Assembly: GCA_046293075.1 (NCBI GenBank)
Contig: JBKBPL010000021.1
Coordinates: 1-64,000, forward strand
Direction: 5' to 3'
Length of the DNA stretch: 64,000 nt
Source: Ga0077530 sp046293075
GTDB taxonomy: Bacteria > Pseudomonadota > Alphaproteobacteria > Rhizobiales > Hyphomicrobiaceae
Shown here: positions 1-7,676 of the stretch, piece by piece
How positions within the stretch are numbered: the stretch's first letter is position 1
Layout of the letters: each line of letters opens with the position of its first letter
Notes under the pieces: model-generated
The model's input: the letters and a program-made list of their open reading frames with translations, nothing else
Database searches by the model: none
What the model was told of the DNA's origin: nothing
Position numbers and translations under genes: made by a program

Positions 1-116
1 GGCGCTTCAATCATCGCTTCGATCTCGCCGCAATGATCCCCGCCCTCGCCCGCGCCGCCGTAGCCACGAAACCGCAACCCTACTGGTGGCTCAAGATGGC
101 GGACTATGGTGCGTAA
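1..116 (+). pseudogene. IS1595-type transposase, C-terminal end (5' cut by window)
   Basis: Frame 3 is open from the first base and reads to a TAA at 114-116, giving 37 residues. The segment RFNHRFDLAAMIPALARAA resembles the C-terminus of ISXO2/IS1595-family transposases, which end with an RFNRRFDL-like stretch followed by a short helix. The body of the gene lies left of the window, so it cannot be told whether the element is intact. I could not find a convincing terminal inverted repeat or target-site duplication downstream. The family call rests on one short motif. Confidence 0.55.
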
Positions 117-307
117 GCAGGTTTATCTATGGAGAGACGGACAGCAAGGTGGCAGAGAAATGGTGTGCGCAGGCACACGACAGGCTGCCGCCACAAGGTG
201 CAGTCGCAAAGGACTATGCAGATCGGAAGTTTGCCCTTTTTGAGCGCCTGATCGGGAGCGTATCTCCAGAATGGCCTGCAATGCGTACGCTCAGCAGGAC
301 CTGTTGA
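117..307 (+). pseudogene. Possible C-terminal remnant of an FGGY-type carbohydrate kinase
   Basis: The frame open to the TGA at 305-307 has no credible start and follows directly on the transposase end. Its last 40 residues, including AVAKDYADRKFALFERLIGS, look like the closing helix of FGGY pentulose and polyol kinases, where a tyrosine-aspartate pair and a VF(R)xL stretch are usual. An RpiR-type regulator, a family that often controls sugar catabolism, follows on the other strand. The likeness is weak and short; random open frame is the alternative. From 308 to 485 I see no gene. Confidence 0.3.
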
Positions 308-485
308 AGGGCTGACGTGCGCGCGCGAACTCCGCGGCGCGCTGGTCGCGGCGCCATCAGCAGGGCTGGGGGGCCCATGATCGATCGCCTTTCGCATGGC
401 TGCCATTGGGACGTCTTCACTGCGCCGGCCCTCGGCTACCGTGACCGAACGGTCGCCTTGGCTGCTGCAGCGCAGGCGCGCCAAA

Positions 486-1349
486 TCAATGCATGGCTAT
501 GGTCAGTCCCACGGCGAGTGTCTGCACGAGGCACATGGGCGCGACCATCGTCCGCAGGACGGCCTCCGGCATATCCGGAATCTCAAAGACGACATCGGCG
601 CCATTCACGATCGGACTGAGAAGACTGTCGGTCACCGCGATGGTCGGCACGCCGCGGGCATGAAACTCTGGGACGAGCCGGACGGTCTCCGGATTGTAAG
701 GCCGGAAGCTGATCGTGATCGCGGCGTCGTTGCGCGTCGCTGTCAGAATGTGATCGGCAAGCACATTGCCGAGCCCATCGAGGACGACGGTGCGCCGACC
801 GAGGCGACGCAGGACATAGGTGAGATGTGCCGCGACGGGGTAGGATCCGCCGAGGCCGAGCACATAGATGGTGTGCGCGTGGCCCATCAGATCGATCGCG
901 CGTGCGAGGTCGGCCTCACGGACGCTCTCCTGAAGATTCTCCAGCGACACGGTGCCCTCGGAAGCAAACCGCGACAGAAGCTCGTGCGCACTATTGCTGT
1001 CACGAAAGCGGCCGTCGCGACGCAATCCATCGATCCGTTCGCGATAGCTCGGCGCGATGCCGGCGACGAGGCGCGAGCGGAAGACCTGCTGCAGCTCGGT
1101 GAAGCCGCCGTAGCCCATGGCGCGTGCGAAGCGCACGATCGCCGAAGGCTGCACCTTGGCCCGTGCGGCGACCTCGGCAACGGTGCCGAGCGCCATGTCG
1201 GTCGGATGGTCGAGGGCAAACTCGGCGATCAGCCGTAGCCGGTCGGAGAGGCCCGGATAGCGGTGCGCGATCTCCTCGCGCAGCGCGTCATAGGCGCTGA
1301 GCTTGGCTGATTTCGTTCGCAGTCTCGTGGGCTTGGCGGCCTTTCTCAC
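486..1349 (-). CDS. MurR/RpiR family transcriptional regulator
   Basis: 287 residues, the normal size for the family. Residues about 20-95 form the RpiR helix-turn-helix domain (LGTVAEVAARAKVQPSAIVR, then FARAMGYGGFTELQQVFRSR). Residues about 130-265 form the SIS sugar-phosphate-binding domain (IYVLGLGGSYPVAAHLTYVL; TISFRPYN). Such regulators sense a phosphorylated sugar or related ligand and usually repress a neighbouring operon. It is divergent from the ABC importer starting at 1478, and the 128-bp gap contains a nested inverted repeat (1399-1428), so autoregulation and control of the importer are the natural guess. The ligand cannot be read from the sequence. Confidence 0.9.
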   Translation of the reverse strand: MRKAAKPTRLRTKSAKLSAYDALREEIAHRYPGLSDRLRLIAEFALDHPTDMALGTVAEVAARAKVQPSAIVRFARAMGYGGFTELQQVFRSRLVAGIAPSYRERIDGLRRDGRFRDSNSAHELLSRFASEGTVSLENLQESVREADLARAIDLMGHAHTIYVLGLGGSYPVAAHLTYVLRRLGRRTVVLDGLGNVLADHILTATRNDAAITISFRPYNPETVRLVPEFHARGVPTIAVTDSLLSPIVNGADVVFEIPDMPEAVLRTMVAPMCLVQTLAVGLTIAMH

Positions 1350-1398
1350 GTGCGCTCCCGGGTTTTCGCTCGAGATTCGTTTATTTCACTTCACAAGC

Positions 1399-1428
1399 CT
1401 GATGGAATGATTATTCTATGCATCAGGG
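1399..1428. promoter_or_regulatory. Nested inverted repeat, candidate RpiR operator
   Basis: CCTGATG at 1399-1405 and CATCAGG at 1422-1428 are perfect inverted arms. Inside them GAAT at 1406-1409 and ATTC at 1414-1417 form a second dyad (GAATGATTATTC). RpiR-family operators commonly have a GAAT/ATTC-like core. The element lies between the divergent regulator (start 1349) and importer operon (start 1478). The operator role is inferred. Confidence 0.5.
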
Positions 1429-1477
1429 AAGAGCTGCCGTCAAACGTGCGAGCAGCCGTAGCTGAGTGGAGGAGACG

Positions 1478-2791
1478 ATGAAAAAGAACGGCAAAGCCCG
1501 GCTTGGCCCGTCCCGGCGTTCGGTTCTCAAGGGCAGCCTGATGACGGCGTCCCTGGCAGGCGTCGGTGTCTTCTACGGTCCCTGGCACAACAACCGTGCC
1601 TTCGCGCAAGGCAAGAAGCCGATCAAGCTCGGCCTCACGAACGACGCCAGCGGCCAGTTCGGCAACAGCGGGCAGGATGACCACCGCGGCATCCGCATGG
1701 TCATCGACGAATGGAATGCCAAAGGCGGTGTGCTGGGACGCAAGATCGAGTGGGTCACAGCCGACACGGAATCAAGCCCCGCCACCGGCACGCGCGTCGC
1801 GGAGCGCTTCATTACGCGCGAGGATTGTCCGATCCTGATCGGCGCGCTGCACTCGGGCGTTGCCAATGCGATCACGCAGGTCGCCAACAAGTATGGCACC
1901 ATCTACCTCAACACCAACTCCTCGGCACCGAGCGAGGCGGGTGAGAACTGCAGCCGCATCAAGTTCGTGTGGGACGGCAACGGTACGAACTTCTCCAAAG
2001 CCGCCGTTGCCAATGCCGTGAAATCCATCGGCAAGAACTGGCTCCTGCTCACGAACGACTACGTGTGGGGCCATTCAACCGCAGCGGCGACCAAGAGGCT
2101 GGTTGAGGCCGCCGGCGGCCGCATCATCGACAACCTGCTGGTGCCACAGAACACACGTGATTTCACCTCCTACCTGCTCAAGATCCAGCAGATCAAACCC
2201 CAGGTCGTCGGCACGGCCATCGCAGGCGACGACAACAAGGCGCTGCGCGAGCAGATCACACAGCTCAAGCTCGACCAGGCAGGCGGTCCGGCCTGGATCA
2301 ACAATCAGCAGGACTGGCCGGATGTGTGGGGAGCGCCGCAAAGCCTCTTCGGCGTATTCGGTACGACCTGGTACCACAAACTCGACCTGCCTGGCGTCGC
2401 CGAGTTCGTGAAGAAGTGGCAGGCCGCCAATAAGGGGGGGCCAATCCCGGTGCCGGGCAATGTATCGTACAATGGTTATATGGCAACGCAGGAACTCTTC
2501 CGCGCCATGGAGCGGGCCGGCTCGACCAACAACATTGCGATCATCAAGGCACTCGAAGGCCACAGGATGTCGGCCAGGGACCGCATGCAGCACCACGACG
2601 CCTATATCGACGCCGAGACGCATCAGGTCCAGCAGACAGTCTATCTGGCGCGCAAGAATGCGAAGCCCGTCGACGACACGGACCACTTCGAGATCCTGAG
2701 CTGGGCCGCCCCGAAAGAAGTGATCGACGATGTCGCACCGACGAAGTGCAAACTCGTCCCCTACGACAAGGTGCCGTCGGTTGATGCATGA
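1478..2791 (+). CDS. ABC transporter substrate-binding protein (urea/branched-chain amino acid type)
   Basis: 437 residues with a twin-arginine-like signal (RRSVLKGSLMTASLAGVGVF, about residues 14-33, cleavage after AFA-QG). The mature part is a Peripla_BP_6/LivK-type fold: IKLGLTNDASGQFGNSGQD, then a second domain from about residue 180 (KNWLLLTNDYVWGHS). ATG 1478 was chosen over in-frame GTG 1466 because a GGAGGA stands four bases upstream of the ATG. It is the first gene of a six-gene operon. The ligand is unknown: the family binds branched-chain amino acids, urea, amides and other small molecules. A stem-loop follows the stop codon at once. Confidence 0.9.
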   Translation: MKKNGKARLGPSRRSVLKGSLMTASLAGVGVFYGPWHNNRAFAQGKKPIKLGLTNDASGQFGNSGQDDHRGIRMVIDEWNAKGGVLGRKIEWVTADTESSPATGTRVAERFITREDCPILIGALHSGVANAITQVANKYGTIYLNTNSSAPSEAGENCSRIKFVWDGNGTNFSKAAVANAVKSIGKNWLLLTNDYVWGHSTAAATKRLVEAAGGRIIDNLLVPQNTRDFTSYLLKIQQIKPQVVGTAIAGDDNKALREQITQLKLDQAGGPAWINNQQDWPDVWGAPQSLFGVFGTTWYHKLDLPGVAEFVKKWQAANKGGPIPVPGNVSYNGYMATQELFRAMERAGSTNNIAIIKALEGHRMSARDRMQHHDAYIDAETHQVQQTVYLARKNAKPVDDTDHFEILSWAAPKEVIDDVAPTKCKLVPYDKVPSVDA

Positions 2792-2793
2792 CA

Positions 2794-2828
2794 CGGTGGT
2801 GGCGGGCGGCATCGCCGCCTTACCACTG
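2794..2828 (+). other. Stem-loop after the binding-protein gene
   Basis: Three bases past the TGA, CGGTGGT (2794-2800) pairs with ACCACTG (2822-2828, one G-T), and GGCGGC (2805-2810) pairs with GCCGCC (2814-2819) around a three-base loop; a small internal bulge separates the helices. There is no T-run, so it is unlikely to be a strong terminator. Stem-loops at this place in ABC operons are known to raise binding-protein mRNA relative to permease mRNA; that role is inferred here. Confidence 0.45.
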
Positions 2829-2983
2829 CACGCGAAACCGGCACGATGCGCACCATACCTGCGCTAAGGGCTGGCCGTGCCAGCTTGGCCCGGACAGTTG
2901 CACTTGTCCTTCTTTCCGGGCGCGGCATGATACAAAATTCGAAAGCTCTGTGCTGATCGGCGCACTTAGTCGAGAGCGGCCGC

Positions 2984-3904
2984 GTGTTCAATCTTCTTCC
3001 TCATTTGCTGAATGGCCTGGTGCTCGGGCTGCTTCTCGCGCTGATCGCTCTTGGCTTCATGCTGATCATCGGTCTGATGGAGCAAATCAACCTGGCACAC
3101 GGATCGCTGTTCGCGCTCGGGGCCTACTTCGCGCTGGTTCTGACGGGCACCAATCCGCCCCTTCCGCCCGACCTTGCCGGGTTCTGGCTGCAGCTTCCGC
3201 TCGGCTGGCGCTACGCAATCGCGCTGATCGTTGCGCCATGCCTTGCCGGCATCGTTGGCATCGGGGTCGAACTGTGCATGCGCCGCACCTATGGCAAGGA
3301 TCCGCTCTATGGTCTGCTGCTGACGTTCGGCGTCGCGCTGGTGCTGGAGGAGGTCATTCGTCTCACCTGGGGGACGCGCGATCACGTGCTGCCGGTGCCC
3401 GCCGGCATGAGCGGCGCCTTCATCTTCCAGGATCTGATCTGGTCCACGTATCGCTTCTACGCGGCCGGCATGGCGGCAATTGCGATCGGCCTTGTCTGGC
3501 TGTTCATCGAGAAGACGCCCTATGGCGCCATGATTAAGGCCGGAGCTCACGACAGTGAGATGGTGCGGGCGCTCGGGGTGAACCTGTCGCGGCTGCGCCT
3601 CGGGGTGTTCGTGCTCGGCACCATGCTGGCCGCGTTCGCAGGCATCGTTGTCGCGCCGATTTGGGGGATCCGCCCCCACATGGGCGTCGACGCCGTCGTG
3701 CCGGCGTTCCTCATTATCGTCCTCGGGGGTGTCGGCAGCTTCTGGGGCGCGGTGATTGCAAGCCTGCTGGTCGGGCTCGCGGTCGGAGTCTCGGGCGCCT
3801 ACGCCTCGGAGTGGTCGCTGCTCTCGATGTACCTGCTGCTCGTAGCGGTCGTGGCCTTCCGGGCACGCGGCCTATTCGGCAAGAAGAGCCTGCTGGAGGC
3901 TTGA
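2984..3904 (+). CDS. Branched-chain amino acid-type ABC transporter permease (LivH family)
   Basis: 306 residues, almost wholly hydrophobic with about eight membrane spans. The start is rich in family signatures: GLVLGLLLALIALGFMLIIG then INLAHGSLFALGAY, and the cytoplasmic EAA-like loop around MIKAGAHDSEMVRALGVN that contacts the ATPase. GTG 2984 is the best start; the hydrophobic N-terminus begins at once. It is separated from the binding-protein gene by 192 bp containing a stem-loop, and followed after 8 bp by the second permease. Together the two permeases form the membrane channel of the importer. Confidence 0.93.
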   Translation: MFNLLPHLLNGLVLGLLLALIALGFMLIIGLMEQINLAHGSLFALGAYFALVLTGTNPPLPPDLAGFWLQLPLGWRYAIALIVAPCLAGIVGIGVELCMRRTYGKDPLYGLLLTFGVALVLEEVIRLTWGTRDHVLPVPAGMSGAFIFQDLIWSTYRFYAAGMAAIAIGLVWLFIEKTPYGAMIKAGAHDSEMVRALGVNLSRLRLGVFVLGTMLAAFAGIVVAPIWGIRPHMGVDAVVPAFLIIVLGGVGSFWGAVIASLLVGLAVGVSGAYASEWSLLSMYLLLVAVVAFRARGLFGKKSLLEA

Positions 3905-3912
3905 GAGGGATC

Positions 3913-4932
3913 ATGACCGGCTCGTCGAGCGACGCCCGCCTGATCACACCGACGATGCTCGGCGCATGGCTGGTGCTCGCCACGGTACCCCTGTGGATCA
4001 ACGCGATCGGACTCTATCCCTATATCGGCGTCGAGATCCTGATCTGGTCGATCTATGCACTCGCCTTCAATCTCGTTCTTGGCGCGTCGGGCTTGCCGTC
4101 ATTCGGTCACGGCGCATTTTTCGGTGTCGGCGCGTATGCCTTCGGCCTCACGCAGTTCAATATTGGCGCGAACCTGTGGCTCTGTCTTGCAGGTGCGACG
4201 CTCGCCGGCGCGTTCGCCGGCTTCCTCGTCGGGATTTTCATCGCACACCGGCGTGGCATCTATTTCGCGCTGATGACCATCGCCTTCGGTCAGATTTTCT
4301 GGACCATATCGGTCAAATGGCACAGCGTCACGGGTGGCGAGGACGGTCTTCTCAATATCGCGCGGCTGCCCGTGCCACTCGGCATCACGTCCTTCGACAT
4401 CACGGAGAACGAGACGCTCTATTATTTCGTGCTGGCCGCTTTCGTCGTCATCGTCGTGCTGCTATGGCGGCTCGTCAACTCGCCCTATGGGCGCATTCTC
4501 TCCGCAATCCGCCAGAGCGAGGTGCGCACCGCACACCTCGGCTACAACGTCTGGCTCTACAAGCTGAGCATCATCATCATCTCTGCCGGCATCTCCGGCT
4601 TCGCCGGCGGCCTGTTCGCAATGGCGCAGCGCTCGGCGTTCCCGGACGTGATGAATCTGGCACAGTCGGGCCTCGTCGTCATGATGACGCTCGTCGGCGG
4701 TGGCCTCGTCAGCTTCTGGGGCCCCATCGTTGGCGTCATCGTGTTCCTGATCGCGCGCGACGTGATCGGCGCCATGACCAATGCCTGGATGCTGTACTTC
4801 GGCACGATGTTCGTGCTGCTGGTCCTCTTCCGGCCAGAAGGCATTGCCGGAGGCGCCCAACTTCTCATGGAGCGTTGGAAGGCGCGCAGCGCCGCCCCCA
4901 ATGTCCTGAGCTCTGCCCGGCGGAGCGGATGA
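3913..4932 (+). CDS. Branched-chain amino acid-type ABC transporter permease (LivM family)
   Basis: 339 residues with around nine to ten membrane spans. Typical LivM features are YIGVEILIWSIYALAFNLVL, LPSFGHGAFFGVGAYAFGL (the conserved SFGHAAFFG segment) and the ATPase-contacting loop GRILSAIRQSEVRTAHLGYN. ATG 3913 begins the recognisable protein; the open frame extends further upstream only as a shadow of the previous gene. Its TGA overlaps the ATG of the next gene, so translational coupling is likely. Confidence 0.93.
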   Translation: MTGSSSDARLITPTMLGAWLVLATVPLWINAIGLYPYIGVEILIWSIYALAFNLVLGASGLPSFGHGAFFGVGAYAFGLTQFNIGANLWLCLAGATLAGAFAGFLVGIFIAHRRGIYFALMTIAFGQIFWTISVKWHSVTGGEDGLLNIARLPVPLGITSFDITENETLYYFVLAAFVVIVVLLWRLVNSPYGRILSAIRQSEVRTAHLGYNVWLYKLSIIIISAGISGFAGGLFAMAQRSAFPDVMNLAQSGLVVMMTLVGGGLVSFWGPIVGVIVFLIARDVIGAMTNAWMLYFGTMFVLLVLFRPEGIAGGAQLLMERWKARSAAPNVLSSARRSG

Positions 4933-5675
4933 TGGCGCTCATCGAGGCCGAAGGCGTTCATGTCCGTTTCGGGGACCGCGTTGTCCTCGAAGAGATCACG
5001 CTCTCCGTCATCGAAGGAGAACTGCACGGGATCATGGGGCCGAACGGCGCCGGCAAGACGACCTTCTTCAACACGCTTACGGGGCGCGTCAAGCCGAACC
5101 GCGGCCGCATCCGCCTCGACGGCGCAGACATCGCCGGCCTTGGTCCGCACGCCATTGCCCGCAAAGGCATTGCCCGCTCGTTCCAGATCATGACGCTCTT
5201 CGATGATTTCACCGCGCGGGAGAACGTCATGGTGGCGTTGCCAGCCTTTCGCCTCCGGGGCTTCGACATGCGCCGCGCCGCAGCAGGCGATGCGTCCTTG
5301 GCCGATGAGGCCGATGCGGTTCTCGGAGCCGTTGGACTAGCCGCCAAGGCCGATGTCTCTGCGAAGCTCCTGCCCTATGGCGAGCGGCGCGCGCTCGAGA
5401 TCGCGGTCGCTCTGGCGCAGCGCCCCCGCGTTCTTTGCCTCGATGAGCCGACGTCGGGCCTCGGTACGGATGGCACGCGGCGACTCGCCGAGCTGATCAG
5501 GGGCCTCAAGGGCAAGCTTACGATTGTGGCGGTCGAACACGACATGCGCTTTCTCTTCTCGCTCGCCGACCGCATCTCGGTCATTCACTGGGGGCAGGTC
5601 ATTGCACGCGGTACGCCGCGTGAGCTTCGGGAGAACCCGTGGGTGAAGCGCTCGAATCTCGGGAGCTTCGAATGA
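4929..5675 (+). CDS. ABC transporter ATP-binding protein (LivG family)
   Basis: 248 residues. Walker A is GPNGAGKTT at 37-45; the signature is the LivG-style LPYGERRALEIA instead of LSGGQ, followed by Walker B VLCLDEPTSGLG and an H-loop in AVEHDMRFLF. Two tandem ATGs (4929, 4932) are possible starts; both overlap the stop of the upstream permease. It forms the nucleotide-binding heterodimer with the next gene, which overlaps it by four bases. A long open frame upstream of 4929 in the same phase is antisense-like noise over the permease gene and not part of this protein. Confidence 0.93.
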   Translation: MMALIEAEGVHVRFGDRVVLEEITLSVIEGELHGIMGPNGAGKTTFFNTLTGRVKPNRGRIRLDGADIAGLGPHAIARKGIARSFQIMTLFDDFTARENVMVALPAFRLRGFDMRRAAAGDASLADEADAVLGAVGLAAKADVSAKLLPYGERRALEIAVALAQRPRVLCLDEPTSGLGTDGTRRLAELIRGLKGKLTIVAVEHDMRFLFSLADRISVIHWGQVIARGTPRELRENPWVKRSNLGSFE

Positions 5676-6370
5676 TCCTCGAAGTGCAGGGCATTGACAC
5701 CTTCTATGGCGAGACCCAGGCGCTCTATGGCGTGTCGCTCGGCGTCGCGAAGGGCGAGGTGCTGGCGCTGCTCGGCGCCAACGGGGCCGGCAAGACGACG
5801 ACGCTGCGCTCCATCCTTGGCCTGACGCGCCCGCGTCGCGGCACGATCCGCTTCAACGATGGCGACATCACGCGCGCACCAACTCACGAGATCGCGCGCG
5901 CCGGCATCTGCTGGGTGCCCGATGACCGGCGCCTCTGTCCGACCCTTACGGTCGCGAAAAATCTCCGGATCGCGATCAAGAAGACGCCGTTCCGCGCCTG
6001 GACGATCAGCGAGGCGTTCTCCATCTTCTCGCCCCTCGAGTATCTCATGCACCGCGAGGCCGAAAACCTTTCGGGTGGCGAGATGCAGATGGTGTCGATC
6101 GCGCGCGCACTGCTCGGGTCACCCGGCCTCGTCCTGTTCGACGAGCCGAGCCAAGGCCTCGCGCCGAAGGTCGTGTCGGACGTCCTTGCGACCGTGCGCC
6201 GGCTCAAGTCCGAGGGCATCGCGGCACTCGTCGTCGAGCAGAACGCGGAGATCGCGCTGTCGGTCGCGGATCGCGCCCTCGTTCTCGATCGCGGCACCGT
6301 CGCCTGGTCCGGCGATGCCGAAACGCTACGCGAAGATCGCGCGCTTCGCCAACGCCTGCTTGGAGTTTGA
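5672..6370 (+). CDS. ABC transporter ATP-binding protein (LivF family)
   Basis: 232 residues, the usual LivF size. Walker A GANGAGKTT lies at 35-43, signature LSGGEMQMVSIARAL, Walker B LVLFDEPSQGLAPK and H-loop region VVEQNAEIALSVADRALVLD, all as in LivF. The start ATG overlaps the TGA of LivG (ATGA), so the two ATPases are probably co-translated in equal amounts. It completes a standard five-gene importer; a sixth, odd ATPase-like gene follows after two bases. Confidence 0.93.
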   Translation: MILEVQGIDTFYGETQALYGVSLGVAKGEVLALLGANGAGKTTTLRSILGLTRPRRGTIRFNDGDITRAPTHEIARAGICWVPDDRRLCPTLTVAKNLRIAIKKTPFRAWTISEAFSIFSPLEYLMHREAENLSGGEMQMVSIARALLGSPGLVLFDEPSQGLAPKVVSDVLATVRRLKSEGIAALVVEQNAEIALSVADRALVLDRGTVAWSGDAETLREDRALRQRLLGV

Positions 6371-6372
6371 TC

Positions 6373-7020
6373 ATGTCAGCGAGCGGCCGCGTCCCGCTGA
6401 TCTCCCTCGAGGGCCTGTGCAAGGTCTACAGACGAGGCCTCATTGCACGCCAGCAGACCTTCAAGCTCGAGGCGGATCTCACGATCGATGCCCCCGGCAT
6501 CGTCGGTGTCGTCGGGCCCAATGGTGCCGGCAAGACGACTCTCTTCGAGATGATGACCGGCTCCAATGTGCCCACGCGCGGTCGCGTGCTGGTCGCGGGC
6601 ACCGACATCCACCGCGTCAAGTACGCCGAGCGCGACCGCCTCGCCATACATTATCACCAGTCCTACCAGGTGCGCCGCTTCCGCAAGCTGATACCCTCGA
6701 TCCTACTCGCACCATCGCCGGTCGCCCGCCCGGTCGTACACCTCTTCGACGAGCCGCAATTCAACACGCAGGACGGCTACATCGGCTTCATGCTCGACTT
6801 CTTCCGCAGACTCCGCGCGGAAGGCCGCTTGGTCTTTCTCTGCCTTCATCCGACTGCCGGCTATCACCTGGAGATCCTCAACGAGATCGCCGAGCGCTTT
6901 CTGCTCGTCGCCGGAGGGACGGTGACGCAGGTGCAGGATTTCAAATCGCTGGTTCTGGACGAGCGCATGCGCACATACTTGGGGGCGGAAATGACGCGCG
7001 TGGCGGAAGCGCTCGTCTAG
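6373..7020 (+). CDS. ABC-ATPase-like protein lacking the helical domain and signature motif
   Basis: 215 residues, beginning two bases after LivF. Residues 1-60 are a normal ABC N-terminus with Walker A GPNGAGKTT at 48-56 and a Q-loop-like HYHQSYQV at 93-100. Walker B (VVHLFDEP, 121-128) follows only about 72 residues after Walker A, whereas ordinary ABC ATPases have roughly 105-120; the missing part is the helical subdomain with LSGGQ. An H-loop-like histidine is present in LCLHP (159). The D-loop is not canonical. It could bind ATP but could not form the usual signature-to-Walker-A sandwich alone, so a regulatory or structural role in the importer is possible, as is decay by internal deletion. 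No frameshift is seen. Confidence 0.75.
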   Translation: MSASGRVPLISLEGLCKVYRRGLIARQQTFKLEADLTIDAPGIVGVVGPNGAGKTTLFEMMTGSNVPTRGRVLVAGTDIHRVKYAERDRLAIHYHQSYQVRRFRKLIPSILLAPSPVARPVVHLFDEPQFNTQDGYIGFMLDFFRRLRAEGRLVFLCLHPTAGYHLEILNEIAERFLLVAGGTVTQVQDFKSLVLDERMRTYLGAEMTRVAEALV

Positions 7021-7532
7021 GCTGCGTCGGCATCGCGGCGATTGAGAGCGGGACAATTCAGCGGGCGCCTCGCGATGGCTTGTCGTAGCGCGACGCGCAG
7101 CGCAAGGCCGATCACGACAGGCTCAAGACGCAGATCGAGCGCGGCGCGATCCTCGTGGAGCTCTACGGGGCCGGGATCGGCCTGCACCTGCCGGCGCCGC
7201 GCTCAGGTGGGCGCTCGGGGTGCGGCCTCGATGAGAATTGAGTCTCGCCTCACGGGCAGCACCGCGCGGCAGGCGCCGACGGCGGCGCGATAGGCACGCA
7301 TGTGGTCGCTCTCGACCGAGCGCCGGCAGCGGGTACTTATCGAGGGCCGCGCGCCAGGCCGGCAGGCGCTCAGCGCTCGCACCGGCCAACCGTGGCTGGA
7401 CCGTGTCCGCCAACCGGGATGCGCTGGGACATTGGTAATGCTCGGCACACGCCAGTCGCGCGGACAGCGCTAACGGAAGTCGCATGTTCTGCAAGTCTTC
7501 TTAATTAAACAAGGATAAGTAATTGATTTCCC
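7021..7532. other. Gene-poor stretch with decayed coding fragments beside a tRNA gene
   Basis: No intact gene is visible. On the plus strand a frame from about 7089 to the TGA at 7240-7242 reads RKADHDRLKTQIERGAILVE and has protein-like composition but no start. On the minus strand, 7494 to 7205, two adjacent frames (ERLPAWRAALDKYPLPALG then VESDHMRAYRAAVGACRAVL) read like one protein broken by a frameshift. Neither is recognised. The last 40 bp before the tRNA are AT-rich (TTAATTAAAC). A decayed mobile element next to a tRNA is one explanation. Confidence 0.35.
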
Positions 7533-7609
7533 TGGCGACCCCGGCAGGATTCGAACCTGCGACCCTCAGATTAGGAATCTGATGCTCTATCCTGCTGAGC
7601 TACGGGGCC
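7533..7609 (-). tRNA. tRNA-Arg (anticodon CCU)
   Basis: The reverse strand folds as a standard cloverleaf of 77 bases with an encoded CCA. The acceptor stem is GGCCCCG with CGGGGTC (one G-T pair), the anticodon stem TCAGA/TCTGA closes the loop TTCCTAA (anticodon CCT, reading AGG), and the T arm is GCAGG-TTCGAAT-CCTGC. The discriminator base is G. No second copy of its 3' end was seen in the window. Confidence 0.95.
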
Positions 7610-7676
7610 GGATGCCGCTTGGCAGACGGCTCGGGAGCCCGCGGCGGCTCACACTTGCGCGATTGGCGCGCGCAGG

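Noticed and set aside
3966..4928. Long N-terminal extension of the LivG frame
   Set aside because: It overlaps the LivM permease gene in another phase and is Arg-rich without motifs; LivG proper starts at 4929 or 4932.
7533..7609. Attachment-site duplication of the tRNA-Arg 3' end
   Set aside because: No second copy of the tRNA end was found in the window and no integrase gene is present.
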